DNA from: Thalassobellus sediminis
GTDB taxonomy: Bacteria; Bacteroidota; Bacteroidia; Flavobacteriales; Flavobacteriaceae
Assembly: GCF_044386045.1 (NCBI RefSeq)
Contig: NZ_JBISCD010000038.1
Location: 243,934-307,933, forward strand
DNA: 64,000 nt
Reading direction: 5' to 3'
Part shown: one piece after another, positions 43,674 through 52,850 of the stretch
Numbering within the stretch: the first letter of the stretch is position 1
Layout: each line of letters starts with the position of its first letter
Made by a program: the position numbers and the translations under genes
Notes under the pieces: model-generated
Told to the model about the DNA's origin: nothing
Databases searched by the model: none
Seen by the model: only the letters and a program-made list of their open reading frames with translations

Positions 43674-44624
43674 ATGAATATATCTGTAGTTATACCACTA
43701 CTTAACGAACAAGACTCTTTAACTGAATTACATGATTGGATTGCAAAAGTCATGCAATCCAATCATTTTTCATATGAAATCATTTTTATTGATGATGGTA
43801 GTACCGATGATTCTTGGAATATTATTAAACAATTATCTATAAAAAACGAAAACTCTAAAGGTATTCGGTTTTTAAAAAACTTTGGAAAATCGCAAGCACT
43901 TCATGCAGGTTTTGAAAAAGCTAAAGGCGATGTAGTTATTACTATGGATGCTGATTTACAAGACAATCCTGATGAAATACCAGAACTTTACAATATGATT
44001 GTAAAAGATGGATTCGATTTAGTTTCTGGCTGGAAAAAGAAGCGTTATGATTCTGTTATTTCAAAAAACCTCCCTTCAAAATTATTTAATTGGGCTGCTA
44101 GAAAAACCTCTGGTGTTAAATTAAATGATTTTAATTGCGGACTCAAAGCTTACAAATTAGAAGTTGTTAAACATATTGATGTTAATGGCGAAATGCATCG
44201 TTACATCCCTGTACTCTCTAAAAATGCTGGTTTTACAAAAATTGGCGAAAAAGTAGTGCAGCATCAAGCTAGAAAATATGGCGAAACCAAATTTGGAATG
44301 AATCGGTTTGTTCATGGTTTTTTAGATTTAATAACCATTTGGTTTTTATCACGCTTTGGCAAACGTCCTATGCATTTATTTGGTGCTTTAGGTTTTATTA
44401 TGTTTGCCATTGGTTTTGGCTTTGCAACCTACCTAGGCGTCGATAAATTATTTTTAAATCCTTCTGGACGACTTATAACACAACGTCCTCAATTCTATAT
44501 ATCACTTGTTACCATGATCATCGGAACACAATTTTTCGTAGCAGGCTTTTTAGGCGAAATTATATTACGCACAAAACAAGATAAAAAACGATATTTAATT
44601 AAAGACGAACTAAATTTAAATTAA
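43674..44624 (+). CDS. GT2 family glycosyltransferase, membrane associated
   Basis: 316 residues. GT-A core: ISVVIPLLNEQDSLTELHDW at the start, FIDDGSTDDSWNIIKQL, then the DxD-type motif ITMDADLQDNPDEIPELY; two C-terminal TM helices (about 232-255 and 272-292). This is the DPM1/GtrB/ArnC-like layout, moving a sugar from a nucleotide donor to a polyprenyl phosphate at the inner membrane. Two TATTTTTG boxes (43642-43649, 43655-43662) precede it. Sugar unknown. Confidence 0.88.
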   Translation: MNISVVIPLLNEQDSLTELHDWIAKVMQSNHFSYEIIFIDDGSTDDSWNIIKQLSIKNENSKGIRFLKNFGKSQALHAGFEKAKGDVVITMDADLQDNPDEIPELYNMIVKDGFDLVSGWKKKRYDSVISKNLPSKLFNWAARKTSGVKLNDFNCGLKAYKLEVVKHIDVNGEMHRYIPVLSKNAGFTKIGEKVVQHQARKYGETKFGMNRFVHGFLDLITIWFLSRFGKRPMHLFGALGFIMFAIGFGFATYLGVDKLFLNPSGRLITQRPQFYISLVTMIIGTQFFVAGFLGEIILRTKQDKKRYLIKDELNLN

Positions 44625-44693
44625 TAGCTAAAAAACAACTTGATAATTATCAATACGTAAACTATTTTTTTAAATTATTATCACACAATTGCT

Positions 44694-44701
44694 TACTTTT
44701 G
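44694..44701 (+). promoter_or_regulatory. -7 box TACTTTTG for the phosphosugar mutase gene
   Basis: TACTTTTG, 22 bp before the ATG at 44724; good consensus match. Confidence 0.5.
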
Positions 44702-44723
44702 AAGCATATTTTTTTAAGACATT

Positions 44724-46454
44724 ATGATACACATTGAACCAAAAATTTTAGATAGAATTAATAGCTGGTTAACCCCTGCATTTGATGAAGACACGCAAGC
44801 TTTAATAAAAAGCAGTATTGCTAATGATCCAGAAGACATTCAAGAAAGCTTCTACAAAGATTTAGAATTTGGAACTGGTGGTATGCGAGGTATTATGGGT
44901 GTAGGCACTAACCGTATTAATAAATATACACTTGGAAAAAGCACACAAGGTTTAAGTGATTATTTACACAATCAATTTCCTAACGAAACCCCAAAAGCTG
45001 TTATTGCTTATGACTGTAGACATAACAGTAAAACATTAGCAAAAGTAGTTGCCGATGTTTTTTCTGCAAATGGTATTGAAGTGTATTTATTTGAAGATTT
45101 ACGTGCAACTCCAGAATTATCATTCGCCGTAAAACATTTAAACTGTCACTGTGGTATTGTTTTAACAGCATCTCACAATCCTCCAGAATATAACGGTTAC
45201 AAAGTTTATTGGCAAGATGGTGGTCAATTAGTACCACCGCATGATAGCGCAGTTATTAATATGATTAATGCGTTAGATTATGCCGATATTAAGTTTGAAG
45301 CCAACAATAGTCTTATTAAACATATAGGAAAAGATATTGATAATGTCTTTATTGATGCCTCTGTAGAAAACGGATGCGTAGGCGCTACTGATGCTGCCAA
45401 AGACGATTTAACAATTGTGTTCACATCACTACACGGAACATCTATTACAGCTGTTCCAGAAACTTTAAAACGCGCAGGTTATAAAAATGTACACATTGTA
45501 AAAGAGCAAGAAGTTCCAAACGGCGATTTCCCAACGGTTAAATCGCCAAATCCTGAAGAACCTGCTGCTCTAAAAATGGCATTAGAGTTAGCAGAAAAAG
45601 TAAATGCTGATATTGTGATTGGAACCGATCCTGATTGTGATAGATTAGGGGTAGCTGTTCGTAATGCGGATGGTGTTTTACAATTGCTTAATGGAAATCA
45701 AACCATGTTAATGATGACTGATTTCTTATTAAAACAATGGAAAGCAGAAAATAAAATAAAAGGCAAAGAGTTTATTGCTTCAACCATTGTATCCACACCA
45801 ATGCTTAGTAAATTAGCTGAAGCTTACAATGTAGAAAGTAAAATAGTATTAACAGGTTTTAAATGGATTGCAAAATTAATTCATGATTTCCCAGAGCTTG
45901 ACTTTGTTGGTGGTGGTGAAGAAAGTTTTGGTTTTATGGTAGGCGATTTTGTTCGCGATAAAGATGCCGTTACCTCTACCCTTTTAGCTTGTGAAATTGC
46001 AGCCATAACAAAATCTCAAGGAAGTTCTTTTTTCAATGAGCTTTTAAACCTTTATACAGAGCACGGTTTTTATAAAGAAAAACTTGTTTCTTTAACTAAA
46101 AAAGGTATTGAAGGTGCAGAAGAAATTAAACAAATGATGGTTGACGCTAGAGAAACGCCTTTAAAAATTATTAATGGTTCTAAAGTTGTTAAATTTGAAG
46201 ATTACGATTTATCAATCTCTAAAAACATGTTAACTGGAGAAGAAAGCGCTATTGATATTCCAAAATCTAACGTATTAATTTATTATACTGAAGACGGAAG
46301 TCAAATTGCTTTAAGACCAAGTGGAACAGAACCAAAAATAAAATTCTACGTAAGTGTCAATAAAAAATTAGAGGCTGTTGAAAATTTCAAACAAACTGAA
46401 ACTATACTAGACACAAAAGCTGAAGATATTTTAAAAGATATGAAACTCATTTAA
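44724..46454 (+). CDS. Phospho-sugar mutase (phosphoglucomutase/phosphomannomutase family)
   Basis: 576 residues, four-domain alpha-D-phosphohexomutase. The phosphoserine loop is VLTASHNPPEYNGYKVYWQD (Ser about residue 147), the metal loop GTDPDCDRLGVAV (about 297-309), the sugar-binding loop GGGEESFGFM (about 401-410) and the phosphate-binding loop RPSGTEPKIKFYV (about 529-541). It interconverts hexose 1- and 6-phosphates in the cytoplasm; the length fits the PgcA/PGM2-like group. It overlaps the following exporter gene by one base, so they are coupled. Confidence 0.94.
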   Translation: MIHIEPKILDRINSWLTPAFDEDTQALIKSSIANDPEDIQESFYKDLEFGTGGMRGIMGVGTNRINKYTLGKSTQGLSDYLHNQFPNETPKAVIAYDCRHNSKTLAKVVADVFSANGIEVYLFEDLRATPELSFAVKHLNCHCGIVLTASHNPPEYNGYKVYWQDGGQLVPPHDSAVINMINALDYADIKFEANNSLIKHIGKDIDNVFIDASVENGCVGATDAAKDDLTIVFTSLHGTSITAVPETLKRAGYKNVHIVKEQEVPNGDFPTVKSPNPEEPAALKMALELAEKVNADIVIGTDPDCDRLGVAVRNADGVLQLLNGNQTMLMMTDFLLKQWKAENKIKGKEFIASTIVSTPMLSKLAEAYNVESKIVLTGFKWIAKLIHDFPELDFVGGGEESFGFMVGDFVRDKDAVTSTLLACEIAAITKSQGSSFFNELLNLYTEHGFYKEKLVSLTKKGIEGAEEIKQMMVDARETPLKIINGSKVVKFEDYDLSISKNMLTGEESAIDIPKSNVLIYYTEDGSQIALRPSGTEPKIKFYVSVNKKLEAVENFKQTETILDTKAEDILKDMKLI

Positions 46455-48298
46455 TGAATCATTTTTATAACATACTTAAGTATGCTAAACCATACAAAAG
46501 GTTTGCTATAGGACACATTATTTCTAATGTGTTTTTTGCTTTATTTGGCACTTTATCTTTTGTGGCTTTAAAACCCATGCTAGATGTTATTTTTAAGAAA
46601 GAGAAAGTTGCTCCAACAATTAAACCAGAATATTCTTCTAGTATAGAATTTTCAGAACTAGGAGGTTTTGCAGAAGACTATCTAGCTTATCAAATGAATC
46701 AGTTTACTGGAGGCGATAACTCTAAGGCGCTTATATTTGTTGTATGCTTGATAATAGTTATGTTCTTATTAAAAAACATTTCAGGTTATTTAGCCAATTA
46801 TTTTTTAGTTTTCTTAAGAAATGGTGTTATTAGAGATCTTAGAAACAAAGTTTATAAGCAAACTGTAGAACTTCCACTTTCTTATTTTTCTGAAAAGCGA
46901 AAAGGCGATATTTTATCTCGTGTTACTAGTGATGTCTTAGATTTACAATATTCATTCTTATCTGTCTTAGAACTTATTGTTAGAGAACCACTCACGATTA
47001 TATTCACTATAACAGCAATGCTAATTATAAGCTTAAAGCTAACCTTATTTGTGTTTGTTTTTATTCCTGTAATGGGCTGGATTATATCTTTAATTGGTAA
47101 AAGCCTAAAACGAAAGTCAGATCGAGTTCAAAAAGAGCAAGGCTTATTTTTATCAACCCTTGAAGAAACCTTAACAGGTCTTAGAATAATAAAAGGATTT
47201 AATGCTGAAGACAATTTCAATGGTAAATTCCAAGAATCTACGACGCGTTTTTATCATTTTTCAAACAAACTATTAAATCGTCAAAACTTAGCATCACCAA
47301 CCAGTGAGTTTTTAGGTATTTGTATGATTGCTGTTATATTATGGTATGGTGGTAACCTAGTATTAAATGAAGATCCAAATTTAGCATTAGACAGTAGTAG
47401 TTTTATAATTTACATGGGATTAGCTTATAATATATTAACGCCTGCAAAAGCAATTTCTCGTGGCCTTTACAACATTAAAAAAGGTGGAGCAGCTGCAGAA
47501 CGTATTCAAGAAATTATTGACACACCTAATCCTTTAAAAGATAAAGACAATGCTATTGTAAAAGATAGTTTTGATTCTGAAATTGAATTCAAAAACATTT
47601 CGTTTAAATATCAAGATGAGTATGTTTTAAAAGATTTCTCTTTAAAAATTCCAAAAGGAAAAACAGTTGCACTAGTAGGGCAATCTGGTAGCGGTAAATC
47701 TACCATAGCCAACCTTATTACACGTTTTTATGATGTAAATAAAGGTAGTATTTTAATTGATGGAATTGATATTCGCGATTTAACCACAAGTTCTTTAAGG
47801 AGCCAACTTGGTATTGTAACTCAAGACGCCATTCTATTTAATGATAGTATTAAAAATAACCTAAAGTTAGGAAACGAAAATGCTACAGAAGACGATGTTA
47901 TTGACGCTTTAAAAATTGCTAATGCTTGGGAATTTGTAAAAGATTTACCAAACGGTATAGAAACAAATATTGGCGACTCTGGTAACAAACTTTCAGGCGG
48001 ACAAAAACAACGTTTAAGCATTGCACGTGCTGTTCTTAAAAGTCCTCCTATAATGGTTTTAGATGAAGCTACATCAGCTTTAGATACCGAAAGCGAACGC
48101 CTAGTTCAAGTAGCTTTAGAAAACATGATGAAAAATAGAACCTCTATCGTAATTGCACACAGACTTTCTACCATCCAAAATGCCGATGAAATTGTAGTGC
48201 TTAATAAAGGTGAAATTGTAGAACAAGGAAAGCATAACGAGCTTATTGATAAAAAAGGTGTTTACAAAAAATTAGTAGACATGCAGAGCTTTGAATAA
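46454..48298 (+). CDS. MsbA-like ABC exporter (fused permease and ATPase)
   Basis: 614 residues: six TM helices in the first 330 residues (type 1 exporter), then the ATPase domain with Walker A VGQSGSGKST (about 412-421), Q-loop GIVTQDAILFND, signature LSGGQKQRLSIARAVL, Walker B MVLDEATSALD and the H-loop AHRLST. It ends VYKKLVDMQSFE. It resembles MsbA/lipid A or multidrug exporters; the substrate is unknown. A decayed second copy of its last ~28 codons lies at 48512-48596. Confidence 0.92.
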   Translation: MNHFYNILKYAKPYKRFAIGHIISNVFFALFGTLSFVALKPMLDVIFKKEKVAPTIKPEYSSSIEFSELGGFAEDYLAYQMNQFTGGDNSKALIFVVCLIIVMFLLKNISGYLANYFLVFLRNGVIRDLRNKVYKQTVELPLSYFSEKRKGDILSRVTSDVLDLQYSFLSVLELIVREPLTIIFTITAMLIISLKLTLFVFVFIPVMGWIISLIGKSLKRKSDRVQKEQGLFLSTLEETLTGLRIIKGFNAEDNFNGKFQESTTRFYHFSNKLLNRQNLASPTSEFLGICMIAVILWYGGNLVLNEDPNLALDSSSFIIYMGLAYNILTPAKAISRGLYNIKKGGAAAERIQEIIDTPNPLKDKDNAIVKDSFDSEIEFKNISFKYQDEYVLKDFSLKIPKGKTVALVGQSGSGKSTIANLITRFYDVNKGSILIDGIDIRDLTTSSLRSQLGIVTQDAILFNDSIKNNLKLGNENATEDDVIDALKIANAWEFVKDLPNGIETNIGDSGNKLSGGQKQRLSIARAVLKSPPIMVLDEATSALDTESERLVQVALENMMKNRTSIVIAHRLSTIQNADEIVVLNKGEIVEQGKHNELIDKKGVYKKLVDMQSFE

Positions 48299-48322
48299 AT
48301 GGTATAAATAACACCGAAAGCT

Positions 48323-48472
48323 ATAAAATATAAAAAGGATAGAGATTTGGGTTTCTATCCTTTTTTTTATTCTTGTTAGACTTGGGGACGACTAACAACA
48401 TAAGTAAGTTTCTGATACAAATTTATATTAAACAAACGTTTCTGACAAGAAAAAACACATTTAATCGTATTT
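48323..48472. repeat. Intergenic repeat, copy 1
   Basis: About 150 bp, roughly 94% identical over the core to the copy at 48612-48761. It contains the terminator stem and a second hairpin TTGTTAG (48373-48379) / CTAACAA (48392-48398) with loop ACTTGGGGACGA, both kept intact in the other copy. Confidence 0.9.
48332..48367 (+). terminator. Terminator after the ABC exporter (repeat copy 1)
   Basis: Stem AAAAAGGATAGA / TCTATCCTTTTT with loop GATTTGGGTT and a T-run, about 34 bp after the stop codon. Confidence 0.88.
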
Positions 48473-48511
48473 AAAGCACATTTCGTCGATAAAAAACAAA
48501 TACAAATAAAT

Positions 48512-48596
48512 ATTATAGTATAAAGAAAGCACATTAAGCTTCTTGACGAAAAAAGACATTTATAAAAAAAGAGTAGAGATGAAACGCTTAGAATAA
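48512..48596 (+). pseudogene. Decayed 3' end of a second ABC exporter gene
   Basis: Between the two intergenic repeats lies a remnant that aligns with the end of the intact exporter gene. Read in frame it gives KKDIYKKRVEMKRLE then stop, against KKGVYKKLVDMQSFE in the intact protein; further upstream AAGCACATTAAGCTTCTTGA aligns with the codons for KHNELI, with one base inserted. It shows that an exporter gene plus its downstream region was once tandemly duplicated and then mostly deleted. Confidence 0.7.
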
Positions 48597-48611
48597 ACAC
48601 GTAAAAAAGGT

Positions 48612-48761
48612 GTAAAATATAAAAAAGGATAGAGATTTGGGTTTCTATCCTTTTTTTCTTCTTGTTAGACTTGGGGACGACTAACAACATAAGTAGGTTT
48701 CTGATACAAATTTACATTAAATAAACATTCCTGACAAGAAAAAACGTATTTAATCGTATTT
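48612..48761. repeat. Intergenic repeat, copy 2
   Basis: Second copy of the element at 48323-48472. Differences are mainly single substitutions (for example AAGTAG versus AAGTAA) and a one-base change in the T-run. Its hairpins are at 48621-48657 and 48662-48687. The following bases to 48885 are AT-rich with no recognised feature. Confidence 0.9.
48621..48657 (+). terminator. Terminator in repeat copy 2
   Basis: Same AAAAAGGATAGA / TCTATCCTTTTT stem as in copy 1, now following the exporter-gene remnant and preceding the sigma operon. Confidence 0.85.
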
Positions 48762-48892
48762 ATTTACACTTAATCGATTAAATATATTATAAACTATTGA
48801 TTTACAATTGTTTAATTTTTTTATAGAAATATATAAATAATTAGACTTTAAACTTTTAGTATATTTAGTAGTCTAAAGGCAAAACTACTTTT

Positions 48893-49435
48893 GTGACGGA
48901 CGAAGTACAATTAATTGAACATCTTAAATCGGACAACCATAGAGAACAAGCTTTTCGAGAGCTAATAACGCTTTATAAAGAACGTTTGTATTGGCATATC
49001 CGTAATATTGTTAAGTCACATGACGACACTGATGATGTACTTCAAAACACATTTATTAAAATTTATAAAAATATTCATAACTTTAAAGGAGATAGTAAAC
49101 TATTTTCATGGATGTACCGTATTGCAACTAATGAATCTATTACATTCATAAATAAAAATGCAAAACGATTACAAACAACAAATGAAGAAGTACAACAATT
49201 AGCATTAAACAATTTAACTTCTGATGTGTATTTTGAAGGCAATGATATTCAATTAAAATTACAACAAGCTATTGCAACATTACCAGAAAAGCAACAATTG
49301 GTTTTTAATATGAAATATTTTGAGGATATAAAATATAAAGACATGTCAGATATTTTAGAAACTAGTGAAGGTGCATTAAAAGCATCATACCATATTGCAG
49401 TAAAAAAAATAGAAGCTTATTTAACTAAAGATTAA
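48893..49435 (+). CDS. ECF RNA polymerase sigma factor
   Basis: 180 residues from a GTG start. Region 2: LITLYKERLYWHIRNIVKSH and DDVLQNTFIKIYKNIHNFKG (about 24-67); region 4: ATLPEKQQLVFNMKYFEDIK and MSDILETSEGALKASYHIAV (about 125-170). It heads a three-gene operon with a single-TM protein and an exported Spy-like protein. A TACTTTTG box at 48886-48893 overlaps the GTG, so either the box is fortuitous or the promoter lies further upstream. Confidence 0.9.
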   Translation: MTDEVQLIEHLKSDNHREQAFRELITLYKERLYWHIRNIVKSHDDTDDVLQNTFIKIYKNIHNFKGDSKLFSWMYRIATNESITFINKNAKRLQTTNEEVQQLALNNLTSDVYFEGNDIQLKLQQAIATLPEKQQLVFNMKYFEDIKYKDMSDILETSEGALKASYHIAVKKIEAYLTKD

Positions 49436-49468
49436 ACCTTTAATAAAAAAAACAGTCTTATTAATAAG

Positions 49469-49969
49469 ATGAAAAAAAACAACATACATAATATTAACGA
49501 AACTGGATTTAAAGTACCGAAAGACTACTTTGATACTCTTGAAGATGCTATTTTAAGTAACATAAAACTTAAAGAGCTATCTAGTGATTCTGGTTTTAAA
49601 ACTCCCAAGGATTATTTTAAAACTTTGGAAGATCGTATTATTGAAAAAACATCGACAAAAGAAACTCCAAAAGTAATTTCATTATTTAATAGAAGAAACT
49701 TAGTATACCTATCTGGAGTTGCAGCAGCTGTATTATTACTTTTTAACTTATCTACTTTTAATAACACAACTACTTGGGCTTCGTTAGATACTGAAACAGT
49801 AGAAGAATACATGATAAGCGGAGATTTATTAGACTCTTATGAAATAGCATCATTACTAACAACAGAAGAGCTCTCTGATGCTAATTTTATAGAAACTAAT
49901 TTTAACGAAAACAATATTGAAAGCTATTTAATAGATCATTTAGATCTTGAAGATTTATATGCTGAATAA
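49469..49969 (+). CDS. Single-TM anti-sigma-like protein with internal duplication
   Basis: 166 residues. The cytoplasmic part holds a duplicated motif, GFKVPKDYFDTLEDAI (about 12-27) and GFKTPKDYFKTLEDRI (about 42-57). One TM segment at about 74-91 (LVYLSGVAAAVLLLF), then an acidic tail facing the periplasm. Position between a sigma gene and a Spy-like gene suggests an anti-sigma or signal-relay role, which is inference. No FecR domain. Confidence 0.7.
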   Translation: MKKNNIHNINETGFKVPKDYFDTLEDAILSNIKLKELSSDSGFKTPKDYFKTLEDRIIEKTSTKETPKVISLFNRRNLVYLSGVAAAVLLLFNLSTFNNTTTWASLDTETVEEYMISGDLLDSYEIASLLTTEELSDANFIETNFNENNIESYLIDHLDLEDLYAE

Positions 49970-49986
49970 AACAAAATTATAAACAC

Positions 49987-50439
49987 ATGAAAAATTTTAT
50001 ACTCCCATTATTCGTGCTACTATTATCATTAAGCACATTTGCCCAACATAAAGGCAGAGAAAAAATAAAAGCACTTAAAGTCTCTTTTATTACAGAAAAA
50101 CTAGATTTAACAGCACAAGAAGCACAACAATTCTGGCCTATTTATAATGCTTATGATGATATAACAACAAAATTAAAATATACTGATATAAAAAGAATTA
50201 GACGTGAAATAAAACAAAATTTCACTACTATATCTAATGAAAGAGCCAATGAGCTTTTAACTCAACTATCGGGTTATGAAAAACAATTACATGAAGAAGA
50301 TATTAAACTTATCAGCAAACTAAGAAAAGTGTTGTCTCCTAAAAAAATAATTTCACTAAGAATAGCAGAAGAAGATTTTAAAAGAAAACTCTTTGAACGT
50401 TTTAAACAAATGCGACAAAATCATAAAAAACCTGAATAA
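49987..50439 (+). CDS. Exported Spy/CpxP-like protein of the sigma operon
   Basis: 150 residues with signal peptide (LPLFVLLLSLSTFAQ). The mature part is helical and charged: ALKVSFITEKLDLTAQEAQQ and FWPIYNAYDDI, then KVLSPKKIISLRIAEEDFKR. LTxxEAQxFWPIYN is the recurring motif of Spy-like proteins found after ECF sigma genes in Bacteroidota. Probably a periplasmic chaperone or sensor feeding the sigma system. Confidence 0.78.
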   Translation: MKNFILPLFVLLLSLSTFAQHKGREKIKALKVSFITEKLDLTAQEAQQFWPIYNAYDDITTKLKYTDIKRIRREIKQNFTTISNERANELLTQLSGYEKQLHEEDIKLISKLRKVLSPKKIISLRIAEEDFKRKLFERFKQMRQNHKKPE

Positions 50440-50444
50440 TAAGG

Positions 50445-50469
50445 AAGGAGCTTATCGCTCCTTTTTTTA
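50445..50469 (+). terminator. Terminator after the second sigma operon
   Basis: Stem AAGGAGC / GCTCCTT, loop TTATC, then a T7 run, just before the convergent YCF48-like gene ends at 50467. Confidence 0.85.
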
Positions 50470-51510
50470 TTCTCTAAAAGTTAATATAGATATCTTTCCA
50501 TGTCCTGCTGCATACGCCACTGTATCGTTTAAAAACCTGATAGTATAAAAACCGTCATCACTAATATGCTTCCATGATTCGCCAGAATCATTACTAAAAT
50601 CGATACCATTAAAACCAACTGCGACTAACTCCTTCCCTCCTCTATTTGGAATATATTGTACGCAACTTTTATAATTTGGGTTTTCATTTTCAGCAACTAA
50701 ACTCCATGTTTTTCCGCCATCAGTCGATTTAATTTTATTTGCAGTATTCGCCTCTGGATTTGTATAATCGCCTCCAATAGCAAATCCGTTATTTTCATCA
50801 TAAAAATCTATTGAATAAACACCTTCAGTCGCTTTATCTTGTACAATGGGTGTTTTAACAACTTCCCAAGAAGCGCCTTTATCTTCAGAATAATAAATAT
50901 TACCATTAGTAGTAGCTATCCATGTTTTATTCCCAATGGTTTTAATATTGGTATTACTTGCTGCAAAAGCACCTTCTCCGGCTTCAGCTTTAGGTAAATT
51001 ATCACATGGTATTTTTTGCCATGATTGTCCGCCATCTCTTGTTATAATAATTGATAAACAGCCATTCATACTATCGCCTACAGCAATACCTTCTCTAACG
51101 TTCCAAAAAGTCATCGCATCATAAAAAACGCTTGCTCCTTCTTCTTTATAAACCAATTCCATGTTTCCTGTATCACCAGTTTTAAACAATAAAGCTGGAC
51201 TTTCAATACTTAGCATAAAGAAATCCGTATTTGTATGCGCAACTGCTCTAAAATGTAAATTCAAAGTATCATGCTTTTGAATAGACGTTTGCCACAATTT
51301 TGTTTTAGGGTTATACAATCCAAAAGCACCATTATTCGCCGCAAAAGCTAAACTTTTATCATTCAATATATCTATTGCTCGAATACTTAATAAGGAATCA
51401 TGTAAAATGGTTTCAACTTCTACGTTATAAAAACTTCTAATATTTTCATCTTTCTTTCCCCCACATGAAAATAAAACAATAGCAACCAATACAAATAAAA
51501 TACGATTCAT
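50467..51510 (-). CDS. YCF48/BNR-repeat lipoprotein
   Basis: 347 residues from Met at 51510, giving a lipoprotein signal (ILFVLVAIVLFSCGGKK); the frame is open 12 codons further. The body is a beta-propeller with BNR/Asp-box motifs: ITRDGGQSWQKIP, YSEDKGASWEVVK, STDGGKTWSLVA, SNDSGESWKHIS. Related to YCF48-like photosystem assembly factors and sialidase-fold propellers, but a sialidase active site is not evident. Anchored in an envelope membrane; role unknown. Its neighbours (SCO1, MORN, YHYH) are on the same strand. Confidence 0.82.
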   Translation of the reverse strand: MNRILFVLVAIVLFSCGGKKDENIRSFYNVEVETILHDSLLSIRAIDILNDKSLAFAANNGAFGLYNPKTKLWQTSIQKHDTLNLHFRAVAHTNTDFFMLSIESPALLFKTGDTGNMELVYKEEGASVFYDAMTFWNVREGIAVGDSMNGCLSIIITRDGGQSWQKIPCDNLPKAEAGEGAFAASNTNIKTIGNKTWIATTNGNIYYSEDKGASWEVVKTPIVQDKATEGVYSIDFYDENNGFAIGGDYTNPEANTANKIKSTDGGKTWSLVAENENPNYKSCVQYIPNRGGKELVAVGFNGIDFSNDSGESWKHISDDGFYTIRFLNDTVAYAAGHGKISILTFRE

Positions 51511-51586
51511 GAATTTCAAATTTCTATAAAAGTAGAAAAGCTTCATGGACTATCATGACCCTTTCATTAAAAAAACTAAAAATCAA

Positions 51587-52294
51587 TCAAATCTCTTTTT
51601 GTAATATTTTAACGTGTCGTTTCAAACGTTCAACATCAACTTCTAAAGTGCCATTATAAACGCCACGTATATATCCTTTCGCATCTACCAACACAAAATT
51701 TTCGGTATGTATAAAATCACTTTCATCTTGAGTTTTATTAAAATCTTCATCAGCAAAATAACCTGTTCTTGCTATACTATAAATAGCATCTTTATCTCCA
51801 GTAATTAAATGCCATTTTTCGGAATCTACTTGATGCGTTAAAGCATATTTTTTTAAAACAGGAACCGAATCTTTCCAGGGCATAACAGTATGTGACAGAA
51901 ACTTTATGGCATCATCATTTTTGTAAGCTTCTTGAAGGCTACGCATATTTTTAGTAAGTGTTGGACAAATACCTGGGCAACTTGTAAAAAAGAAATCGGC
52001 AATATACATGCCGCCTTCAAAAGTTTTATTTGTAATTATTGCTCCGTCTTGATTTACAAATGAAAAACCAGGGATTTTATGAGTAGATGCATTCCATTCT
52101 GGAGTAAAATCGGCCCTATTAAAATAAGGTAAACCAACTGCTTCATTTGTTTCTGACACGTCCTTTTTACAAGAAATAATTATTAAAAGGATTAATAAAA
52201 AAGTCACTTTCTTTATTAAATAATGCCTTGACACCGTTCCTAAAAAAACAGAATTCAGTCGAAAGAATTCATTCTTTATTTTATTTAACTTCAT
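51587..52294 (-). CDS. SCO1/SenC family copper-thioredoxin lipoprotein
   Basis: 235 residues from ATG 52294, overlapping the upstream MORN gene by 14 bp; the true start may be later, as the lipoprotein signal (VTFLLILLIIISCKKD) begins only at about residue 29. The thioredoxin-like SCO domain has the copper motif FFTSCPGICPTLTKNM (CxxxC) and the distal His in FIHTENFVLVD. SCO proteins deliver copper or act as thiol reductases for cytochrome oxidase CuA. Neighbours do not include oxidase genes. Confidence 0.87.
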   Translation of the reverse strand: MKLNKIKNEFFRLNSVFLGTVSRHYLIKKVTFLLILLIIISCKKDVSETNEAVGLPYFNRADFTPEWNASTHKIPGFSFVNQDGAIITNKTFEGGMYIADFFFTSCPGICPTLTKNMRSLQEAYKNDDAIKFLSHTVMPWKDSVPVLKKYALTHQVDSEKWHLITGDKDAIYSIARTGYFADEDFNKTQDESDFIHTENFVLVDAKGYIRGVYNGTLEVDVERLKRHVKILQKEI

Positions 52295-52850
52295 CGCTAT
52301 CAACAGTTACAGTGTAACATTTTTTTAATCCTATTAACCCAAATCGTTCTCCATTAACTACTTTATAATTAGCTTTTATAGTACCGTTTCTTTTCCATAA
52401 ACGCTGACTCCCAATTTCTTTTCCATCTACATAATTAAAATCCCTAAAAACCTGCCCAGTTTCATACCATTCTTTCACTATACCATCATACATCCCTTTT
52501 TTATTGAAATGGTATTCAAACTTTTGAGTTCCGTTATCCCACCAAGCTTTATGAATACCCGTTTTCAATCCTTCATTGTAATAGCGCTCTATAGATAATG
52601 TATTATTAGAAAACCAATGTTTCTCATAACCTTCCTTTCTTCCGTCTTTATATTGAATATCCAATTTTAAACTTTTATCTGGAAAGTAAGTCACTAAGTT
52701 TCCTGTAAAAGGTTCGTCTTTATAAAACAGCACACCATTATCAAGATTTAAAAACGTAGTTGAAGCATCAACTGTTATAGATGATTTTAATTGATTACAT
52801 CCATAAAAAATAAATAGTACAAAAACAATATGTAAGGTCTTAAAACGCAC
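52281..52850 (-). CDS. MORN-variant repeat lipoprotein (YwqK-like)
   Basis: 189 residues with lipoprotein signal (LHIVFVLFIFYGCNQ, Cys about 18). Repeats of about 22 residues of the MORN-variant type: YKDGRKEGYEKHWFSNNTLS, YNEGLKTGIHKAWWDNGTQK, YVDGKEIGSQRLWKRNGTIK. The database name toxin-antitoxin YwqK family antitoxin is misleading here, as no toxin is present. It abuts the YHYH gene and overlaps the SCO1 gene, so the three are one operon. Confidence 0.82.
   Translation of the reverse strand: MRFKTLHIVFVLFIFYGCNQLKSSITVDASTTFLNLDNGVLFYKDEPFTGNLVTYFPDKSLKLDIQYKDGRKEGYEKHWFSNNTLSIERYYNEGLKTGIHKAWWDNGTQKFEYHFNKKGMYDGIVKEWYETGQVFRDFNYVDGKEIGSQRLWKRNGTIKANYKVVNGERFGLIGLKKCYTVTVDSDEVK

Noticed and set aside
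48376..48690. 104-codon minus-strand ORF
   Set aside because: It runs through both intergenic repeats and the exporter ghost, with a low-complexity hydrophobic translation; chance ORF.
52281..52850. Antitoxin of a toxin-antitoxin system
   Set aside because: The YwqK label is inherited from a database name; the protein is a MORN-repeat lipoprotein in an operon with no toxin.
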